NCBI RefSeq assembly: GCF_000425265.1
Contig: NZ_KE384343.1
Location: forward strand, 1 to 50,298
Direction: 5' to 3'
DNA length: 50,298 nucleotides
Origin: Maridesulfovibrio zosterae DSM 11974
Lineage (GTDB): Bacteria; Desulfobacterota; Desulfovibrionia; Desulfovibrionales; Desulfovibrionaceae
The notes below the pieces were generated by a model, which searched no databases, was not told the DNA's origin, and worked only from the letters and a program-made list of their open reading frames with translations. This document shows, piece by piece, positions 44,848 through 50,298 of this stretch; positions within the stretch are counted from its first letter, which is position 1, and every line of letters starts with the position of its first letter. The position numbers were made by a program, and so were the translations under genes.

Positions 44848-45903
44848 TTAGTCCCGTTTACTGAATTTCCGGAACCTGTACTCTGTTATATGCTCGTATA
44901 TATTACCGGGATGTAAAATAATGGATGGGAATTCAGGCCTGTTCAGGGCGTCTGGATGTGTCTGCGGCTCAAGACAGAAACCTGAGCGAGGTCCGTAAAT
45001 ACATCCCTGTTTTCCAACCGTATTTTTAGAAAGATAGTCTCCGGAATACAATTGTATCCCGCACTGAGTAGTCGCAATTTCCATTTCCAGTCCGGAAGAA
45101 TGACTTCTGGCTAACGCGCCCAGCGATAGCTTATCTTTTCCAGAATTTAATGGATAAAAGCAGTCATGTTTAACAGGATGCCCTGAAGTGTTTGTCGTTG
45201 AACAATTCAAAGGAGAAAATTCAGAAAAATCCGCATTTGTTCCGGCAACAGGAATAAATTCACCGTTCGGGATGAGATTTTCATCAAAATAAAGTATGTG
45301 GTCGGAAAAAATTTTCAGTTCATGATTACCGGCATCTTTTCCGTCTCCGTCCAGATTGAAATAAGGATGAGCGGTCATGTTCACCGGTGTTGGCTTGTCT
45401 GTCTCTGCTTTATATGAAATGCGCAGTCCATTTTCGATTAAAGTGTAAGTTACGTATACTTTCAGATTCCCCGGGTAGCCACCTTCTGAATCCGGACTTT
45501 CATAGCTGAGTTTAATAGTCTGATTGCTTGATGCCGTTGTAGTAGATTCTGTCCATATGCGGCTGTTGAAGCCTTTCTCTCCACCATGCAGGTGATTGTC
45601 TCTTTCATTTCTGTCGAGGAAATATTGTTTACCTAGTAGGTTAAAGGTTGCACCGGATATACGGCTTGAGGTTCTGCCTATAGTTGAGCCAATATAGTTT
45701 TTATCCTGCAGGTAACCGGTAAGTTGATCAAACCCGAGAACTACATCAAGTTTGCGGCCTTCTGACATCGGTACTTTAAGCTTTGTCAGGGTCGCTCCAT
45801 ATGTTGCAACACAGGCTTCAAAACCTCCCTCGTTGCTGATGGTGTGCAGGTGTACATCCACTCCTTGTTCTGTTGTACCCCAGCATTTTTTATTGTGACT
45901 CAT
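44848..45903 (-). CDS. galM: Aldose 1-epimerase GalM
   Basis: A 351-aa mutarotase interconverting alpha and beta galactose for GalK. Motifs are [11 protein letters not shown] near 34, [13 protein letters not shown] near 78, [17 protein letters not shown] near 101 (catalytic His region), [11 protein letters not shown] near 180 and [15 protein letters not shown] near 310 (catalytic Glu region). The start overlaps the lacI stop by 4 bp. Confidence 0.95.
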   Translation of the reverse strand: MSHNKKCWGTTEQGVDVHLHTISNEGGFEACVATYGATLTKLKVPMSEGRKLDVVLGFDQLTGYLQDKNYIGSTIGRTSSRISGATFNLLGKQYFLDRNERDNHLHGGEKGFNSRIWTESTTTASSNQTIKLSYESPDSEGGYPGNLKVYVTYTLIENGLRISYKAETDKPTPVNMTAHPYFNLDGDGKDAGNHELKIFSDHILYFDENLIPNGEFIPVAGTNADFSEFSPLNCSTTNTSGHPVKHDCFYPLNSGKDKLSLGALARSHSSGLEMEIATTQCGIQLYSGDYLSKNTVGKQGCIYGPRSGFCLEPQTHPDALNRPEFPSIILHPGNIYEHITEYRFRKFSKRD

Positions 45904-46925
45904 TTCGTATCCTCCGGTTTACTTGAGCCACGTATTAGTAAGTCTGTTTCCAGAGTGATTGTTTTCGGGGTAAAATGATCTTTATCTTCCAGCTCCTTAA
46001 GAAGCAGTGAAGCTGCTTTACGGCCCATCTCCAGTGCCGGTTGCGCGATAGTGGTCAAGGCCGGTTCAATTAGAGATGCTTCGGGTGACCCAGAAAAACC
46101 GGCAAGGGCAACGTCTTTCGGGATGCGGACTCCTTCTTCACGAAAACGGGAGAATGCCCCTACGGCAACAGGATCATTTATTGCCAGAATGGCGTCAGGA
46201 AGGCTGGACATCTCGAGATAAGACTCTGCCCCTAAGCGTCCATCCTCTTCTCTACATCCTGCTATGTTTACATGCAGTTCCGGGTAATATGGCAGTCCGT
46301 GATTTTTCAGGGCTTGTAAATATCCATTGAAGCGCAGGCGGTTCAAAGCAATTCCTTCACGTCCGGCAAGAAAGCCGATCCGTTTGTACCCGCTGTCAAC
46401 AAGATGTGAAACGATGCGATAAGCAGAGCGGAAGTCATCGATAATTACTTTGCTGGTATTCAGGTCATTTGCTATCCTGTCAAATTGAACAATTGGAACA
46501 CCTTGTTTAATAACACTTTTTAAGTGATCGCAATGAGTTGTTTCCAGAGAGATAGCAATCAGGATTCCGGCAACACGATTAGCTGCAAGGGCCTTGGTAT
46601 TTATAATTTCACGGCTCAGGGTTTCGTTGGACTGGCAGACCATGATAATATAGCCAGCATCATAGGCTACTTCCTCAATACCGCTGATAACTGTGGCAAA
46701 AAAATTATGGCGAATTTCCGGTACGATAACCCCGATTGTGTTGCTGCTTTTTTTCTTTAGACTCTGCGCAATGGGATTAGGCTGATAACCATATTTTTCA
46801 GCGGTTTTAATGACTAACTGTTTTGTTTTTATGCTAATATCTGGGTGGTTGTGCAAAGCCCTGGATACTGTTGAAGCTGATATACCCAATTTGCGGGCAA
46901 GGTCTTTCAGGGTTATCTGTGTCAT
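45900..46925 (-). CDS. LacI-family repressor of the gal operon
   Basis: A 341-aa regulator. The N-terminal HTH reads LKDLARKLGISASTVSRALHNHPDIS, and the hinge (PNPIAQSLKKK) and sugar-binding periplasmic-type domain follow. It is encoded within the operon it most likely controls, one base after galK. A LacI-type palindrome lies at the operon promoter (49390-49414), so an autoregulatory loop induced by galactose is likely. Confidence 0.93.
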   Translation of the reverse strand: MTQITLKDLARKLGISASTVSRALHNHPDISIKTKQLVIKTAEKYGYQPNPIAQSLKKKSSNTIGVIVPEIRHNFFATVISGIEEVAYDAGYIIMVCQSNETLSREIINTKALAANRVAGILIAISLETTHCDHLKSVIKQGVPIVQFDRIANDLNTSKVIIDDFRSAYRIVSHLVDSGYKRIGFLAGREGIALNRLRFNGYLQALKNHGLPYYPELHVNIAGCREEDGRLGAESYLEMSSLPDAILAINDPVAVGAFSRFREEGVRIPKDVALAGFSGSPEASLIEPALTTIAQPALEMGRKAASLLLKELEDKDHFTPKTITLETDLLIRGSSKPEDTK

Positions 46926-46926
46926 A

Positions 46927-48267
46927 TTATTTCTCTGCTGCCTTTGCTTCAGAAATAGTCAGGAAATCATGCCCCGGCTGCCGAATAGAAAGTTCAATTA
47001 CTGAACCCGAGCCGAAAAGTTTTTCCATTGTCAGGCAGTATTTATCAAAACAGGAGTCTTGAACATAAACTTGTATGGTTCCGGCAAATCCTCCGCCATG
47101 AACCCGTCCGACTCCTTTTGATCCGAGAAGAAGACCGGTCAGATGAAGAGCCATCGGAATAGGTTGTTCAGATGGATCTGTTGTGCTGTAGCAGTTTTGT
47201 AGCAGTTGGCAGGATGAACGCCCTGATTCAGAGACAAGGTTTAGAAATTCATTCATTTTTCCAGCACTGAGTTTTTCAGCCTGCCTAACTGCTCGTTCAT
47301 CTTCTCCTATGAAATGGAGTAACCTGAGAGCCGCTCTGTCTCCGGCTTCTTTTCGGAGCATTCCCATATTTTCCAGCACATCAGACAGCTTTAAATCACG
47401 GGCTTCATTGCGTCCGAAACACTTTGCCGCCATATGCATTTCCTGACGAATTGCCGCATATTCAGGCGTCAGGTCAGCGTGACTGCCTCCTGTATCAACT
47501 ACACAGAGACGGTATCCAGTACCATAGAATCCGCTATCATCAGCGTTGCCGAAACTGGAGTTTACACGAGTGACCTCAGGGGTTTCCGGTTCATAGAAAT
47601 CAATGCTCAAAATTCCTTCAAATGAGGAAGCCATCTGATCCATGAAACCGCATGGTTTAGCAAAGTGAATGTTTTCAGCTCTTCGTGCAACTCGGGCAAT
47701 AGTCAGAGGGTCAATTTGGGATTCATTAAATAAAGCACTGAATATTCGGCCTACCAATACTTCAAAAGCTGCTGAGGAGCTGAGACCTGAACCTGCAGGA
47801 ATAGTGCTTGAAATACAGGCATTGAAGCCGGATACTTTCAATCCGGCTTCACGTAAACCGTCTGCAACTCCGCGAACAATGGCTTCGCTGGTTCCTTCTT
47901 CAGCAGTGCGGGGAGAAGTATCGGAAAGGTCCACAACTATGGGATTCTTATAATTTTCAGAAAGAATAGTTACTGTTTGCTCATTCTCGCAGGCTGATGC
48001 TGAAAAAACAGCCAGACAGTCAAGATTAATCGCAGCAGCAAGAACTCTTCCATTATTATGGTCTGTATGATTTCCGCCAAGTTCTGTTCTTCCCGGTGCG
48101 CTTGCGATTCCCACCTTTTCAGGGTTGAACGAGTCTTTCATCCAGTCCAGAAGCTTACTGATTCTTGCACGGGACTCATCGAATCTGGATCGTGAATGCA
48201 TAGCAATAAGATCAGTATCAAAGCCACCTGCAGCAAGATAATTATGATGATCTTTAATAGAAAACAT
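46927..48267 (-). CDS. galK: Galactokinase GalK
   Basis: A 446-aa GHMP kinase phosphorylating galactose. Motifs are the galactokinase signature APGRTELGGNHTDHNNG near residue 55, the ATP loop STIPAGSGLSSSAA near 150, and RVHGGGFAGTIQVYV near 398. The ATG at 48265-48267 has AGGAG overlapping the galT stop, giving coupled translation; the frame runs 19 codons further into galT. Slightly longer than the E. coli enzyme at the N-terminus. Confidence 0.95.
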   Translation of the reverse strand: MFSIKDHHNYLAAGGFDTDLIAMHSRSRFDESRARISKLLDWMKDSFNPEKVGIASAPGRTELGGNHTDHNNGRVLAAAINLDCLAVFSASACENEQTVTILSENYKNPIVVDLSDTSPRTAEEGTSEAIVRGVADGLREAGLKVSGFNACISSTIPAGSGLSSSAAFEVLVGRIFSALFNESQIDPLTIARVARRAENIHFAKPCGFMDQMASSFEGILSIDFYEPETPEVTRVNSSFGNADDSGFYGTGYRLCVVDTGGSHADLTPEYAAIRQEMHMAAKCFGRNEARDLKLSDVLENMGMLRKEAGDRAALRLLHFIGEDERAVRQAEKLSAGKMNEFLNLVSESGRSSCQLLQNCYSTTDPSEQPIPMALHLTGLLLGSKGVGRVHGGGFAGTIQVYVQDSCFDKYCLTMEKLFGSGSVIELSIRQPGHDFLTISEAKAAEK

Positions 48268-48271
48268 ACTC

Positions 48272-49324
48272 CTAGACCCTATCTTGAAAATGAGTTTTTG
48301 GTACATTCCGCAGGCGTCTGGCACTGTTCTCGGCTGTCATATCACGTTGCGGCATAGCCATCATTTCATAACCTACCATGAATTTACGTACACTGGCTGA
48401 TCTTAGAAGTGGTGGATAGTAGTGGATATGCCAATGCCAGTGTTCATAATTTTCGTGTGTTGAAGGGCGCTGATGCAAGCCCATGGAATAGGGGAACGAG
48501 GTTTCAAAAAGATTATCAAAACATATACCCATTCGCACCAGTGCTTCTGCAAGATCATCTTTTTGTTTTTCGTTCATGTCGGTTATTGCGCCCATGTGGA
48601 CTTTTGGCAGCAGCATAGTTTCAAAAGGCCATACAGCCCAGAAAGGAACCAGTGCAACAAACGAATCATTTTCAAAAATTACTCGCTGACCTGACTCAAG
48701 TTCTCGCTCAGTATAGCGGCAGAGAAGACATGTACCTTTTTCTTTGAGGTAGTCCTGCTGATTGAGATTTTCTTTAGCCGGGATCATCGGAACTGAACGG
48801 GTAGCCCAGATCTGCCCATGGGGATGTGGATTGGAACATCCCATGATGTCGCCCCTATTCTCAAAAATCTGGATGTAGCCGATATCGTTTCTAGCACTGA
48901 GTTCTGTGAATTGATCACACCATATATCAACTACCTTACGTACCGCTTTCGGTTTCATGCGGGACAGAGTTAGATCATGGCGTGGAGAAAAACATATAAC
49001 GCGGCAGGTTCCGCTTTCAGGTTCAACCCGAAAAAGGTCGTCGCTGTCACATGATTTCTTAACAGATGTATCAAGTAGGGATGGGAAGTCGTTGTCAAAA
49101 ACGAAAACGTCGGTATACTTTGGATTGATCAGACCTTGATTGCGGGTGTTGCCGGGACATAAATAACAGTCGGGATCATGTTCCGGCAGTGTATGAATCA
49201 GCACCTTTTCCTGTCGACCCTGCCATGGACGTTTTGTCCGGTGAGGAGAAACCAGTACCCATTCACCTGTCAGAGGATTGAAACGCTTATGAGGTAGATC
49301 CTGAAGCTTGTTATTCATAGTCAT
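48272..49324 (-). CDS. galT: Galactose-1-phosphate uridylyltransferase GalT
   Basis: A 350-aa HIT-superfamily enzyme exchanging galactose-1-phosphate with UDP-glucose. The N-terminal zinc site is CYLCPGNTRNQG near 56. The catalytic motif is GCSNPHPHGQIWA near 158-170, and a late HWHIHYYPPLLRS near 297 is also typical. First gene of the operon. The ribosome site is weak, so the start may be this ATG or the one two codons later. No galE lies in the window. Confidence 0.95.
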   Translation of the reverse strand: MTMNNKLQDLPHKRFNPLTGEWVLVSPHRTKRPWQGRQEKVLIHTLPEHDPDCYLCPGNTRNQGLINPKYTDVFVFDNDFPSLLDTSVKKSCDSDDLFRVEPESGTCRVICFSPRHDLTLSRMKPKAVRKVVDIWCDQFTELSARNDIGYIQIFENRGDIMGCSNPHPHGQIWATRSVPMIPAKENLNQQDYLKEKGTCLLCRYTERELESGQRVIFENDSFVALVPFWAVWPFETMLLPKVHMGAITDMNEKQKDDLAEALVRMGICFDNLFETSFPYSMGLHQRPSTHENYEHWHWHIHYYPPLLRSASVRKFMVGYEMMAMPQRDMTAENSARRLRNVPKTHFQDRV

Positions 49325-49389
49325 CTGTCTTGGTCTGTTAATATATCTTCGTAGTAAAAGTAGTCCTCAGTTTAATGCAAATATGTTTT

Positions 49390-49414
49390 GCAAACGAAAC
49401 CGCAAACGTTTTCG
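49390..49414. promoter_or_regulatory. LacI-type operator at gal promoter
   Basis: CGCAAACGTTTTCG (49401-49414) is a near-perfect LacI-family palindrome centred on ACGT. The adjacent half-site GCAAACGAAAC lies at 49391-49401. It overlaps the expected transcription start of the galT operon, as needed for repression by the encoded LacI protein. Confidence 0.8.
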
Positions 49415-49445
49415 GTAATATTATTCAAATAATAAACCCTGTCAA
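49415..49445 (-). promoter_or_regulatory. Sigma-70 promoter of the gal operon
   Basis: On the minus strand TTGACA (49440-49445) is a consensus -35. The -10 is less clear: TATTAC at 19 bp spacing or AATATT at 17 bp. It lies directly upstream of the LacI-type operator. Confidence 0.65.
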
Positions 49446-49637
49446 TATCTCGCAATAAAAAACATTGTTAAGTCGTTTTTTTTGAGCTTTTTATGAGAAA
49501 TTTATGAAACGTTATTAAGCGCATATCCAAAAAATCCCCTCCTTCGAACAAACGAAAGAGGTAACTTCTCATTACAACTAATATTTTCTTAAATTTCTTC
49601 TTAAAACTAAAACTTATGCATCAATAGCCTGCGTTGA

Positions 49638-49766
49638 TTAGAGCTGGTCGATCCCGGCAAAGATGTTGCCAGCGCAATGACTCCAGTTCCCGGTGGAGTT
49701 GGGCCGATGACTATTGCACTGTTACTTATTAATACTGTTCAGGCTTTTCGGGAGCATGTTGCTTAG
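49638..49766 (+). pseudogene. folD: 3' remnant of folD
   Basis: The plus strand from 49638 encodes [20 protein letters not shown] followed by [22 protein letters not shown] and a stop. This is the conserved C-terminus of methylenetetrahydrofolate dehydrogenase/cyclohydrolase ([11 protein letters not shown] is diagnostic). A stop codon at 49635-49637 and unrelated sequence precede it, so about 240 residues are missing. A terminator follows. It is either a deletion scar or a 3'-end duplication left by integration. Confidence 0.88.
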
Positions 49767-49799
49767 GTTCGTTTGAACTTTCTTAGAATATTGGATTTG

Positions 49800-49837
49800 C
49801 CCCCTCTCTTGTTGATTCAAGGGAGGGGGATTTTTTT
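49800..49837 (+). terminator. Terminator after the folD remnant
   Basis: CCCCCTCTCTTG (49800-49811) pairs with CAAGGGAGGGGG (49818-49829), one wobble, 6-base loop, then seven T residues. Probably the original folD terminator. Confidence 0.9.
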
Positions 49838-50008
49838 ATCTGAATGCAGCATATAATTGTCGTAACAACCTTCTTAATGATAATTAGTGACACTATGTTT
49901 GACTGATTTGTGTTCTAGTAGTAGAGGGGGGAGTGTGTAGTTACTGTAGGTGTAATAGCGTCTTCATTGTAATATACAAATAAAATCATGTTTTGCGGAG
50001 ATATATAA

Positions 50009-50298
50009 ATGAAATCTGTTTTTAAATTTTTATTCTGTATTTTCGCTATGTTTTTAATACTTTCAAATTATTCCTTCTCAGAGGCAGCTTTGAAGAAAGA
50101 AAAATGGGTAGTTACTTTAGGTGGAGATATACCAGCTTGCCCTGCGATAGGCAGCGACGGCACAATTTATATAGGGGCATCTTATACGAAGTCATTACAC
50201 GCAATAAACCCAGACGGCAGTACAAAATGGAGTTTTCTAACAGGTGGTTTTGTACAATCTTCCCCTGCGATAGGCAGCGACGGCACAATTTATGTGGG
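50009..50298 (+). CDS. Secreted PQQ-like beta-propeller protein (partial)
   Basis: The frame is open to the right end of the window (96 codons seen). A signal peptide covers about 1-27 (KSVFKFLFCIFAMFLILS ... SEA). The mature part is made of PQQ-like repeats: WVVTLGGDIPACPAIGSDGTIYIG, then SLHAINPDGSTKWSF, then the next blade again with PAIGSDGTIYVG. Such proteins form extracellular or periplasmic beta-propellers. GGAG lies 8 bases before the ATG. The function cannot be told from the fragment. Confidence 0.85.
   Translation, partial: MKSVFKFLFCIFAMFLILSNYSFSEAALKKEKWVVTLGGDIPACPAIGSDGTIYIGASYTKSLHAINPDGSTKWSFLTGGFVQSSPAIGSDGTIYV
50141..50293 (+). repeat. Exact 30-bp coding repeat in propeller gene
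   Basis: A 30-base segment at 50141-50170, encoding PAIGSDGTIY, recurs identically at 50264-50293. Synonymous sites are conserved as well, which suggests recent duplication or gene conversion between propeller blades. Confidence 0.85.

Noticed and set aside
1-50298. CRISPR arrays, tRNA genes, phage genes
   Set aside because: No regularly spaced repeats, cloverleaf sequences or phage structural genes were seen on either strand.

Overview
The window looks like a chromosomal stretch from a marine, Maridesulfovibrio/Desulfovibrio-like member of the Desulfovibrionaceae. This is inferred from moderate GC, the choline TMA-lyase microcompartment whose CutC matches the Desulfovibrio enzyme nearly residue for residue, PAS kinases, sigma-54 and MerR regulators, and strict-anaerobe glycyl radical chemistry. 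No species-level assignment is possible from sequence reading alone.

Layout. (1) 1-244: 3' end of an rRNA operon (5S rRNA and terminator). (2) 281-1270: decayed ISL3-type insertion sequence. (3) 1302-3402: orphan PAS histidine kinase with a small membrane protein. (4) 3608-19811, all minus strand: a long bacterial-microcompartment operon for choline breakdown. It encodes choline TMA-lyase CutC and activase CutD, two aldehyde dehydrogenase paralogues (one lacking its catalytic cysteine), PduL, an iron alcohol dehydrogenase, the electron-transfer protein PduS, seven BMC-fold shell proteins plus the EutN vertex protein, and the accessory proteins EutJ, PduM-like and EutP. (5) 19911-22891: a divergent regulatory region with three copies of one MerR-type operator, then a DMT-family transporter, a small protein and the MerR regulator. 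(6) 23010-24413: a lone manC. (7) 24690-32809: a second glycyl radical system with all the residues of B12-independent glycerol/1,2-propanediol dehydratase, its activase, a GlcG/PduO-C-like protein, and a divergent PocR-domain kinase with a sigma-54 response regulator. (8) 32917-40054: a ureide cluster of AllE, a ketol-acid-reductoisomerase-like protein that has lost two metal ligands, an AllC-like amidohydrolase, a polar amino-acid-type ABC importer, and a divergent FadR-type GntR regulator with two matching palindromes. (9) 40321-49324: galT-galK-lacI-galM plus a sugar ABC importer, with a LacI-type operator at the promoter. (10) 49638-50298: a 3' folD remnant, a terminator and the start of a PQQ-like beta-propeller protein.

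How the genes work together. Choline enters, probably through the DMT carrier, and CutC cleaves it to trimethylamine and acetaldehyde inside the shell. The acylating aldehyde dehydrogenase and PduL convert acetaldehyde to acetyl-CoA and acetyl-phosphate. The alcohol dehydrogenase regenerates NAD+ by making ethanol, and PduS with two cysteine-bearing PduT-like shell trimers can pass electrons through the shell. The diol dehydratase also yields aldehydes that the same pathway could process, but it lacks an obvious encapsulation extension.

Most notable points: the apparent pseudoenzyme aldehyde dehydrogenase beside cutC, the neofunctionalised KARI homologue as a candidate missing ureidoglycolate dehydrogenase, the shared MerR operator set, and a shell protein with a Rho-N/SAP-like tail.
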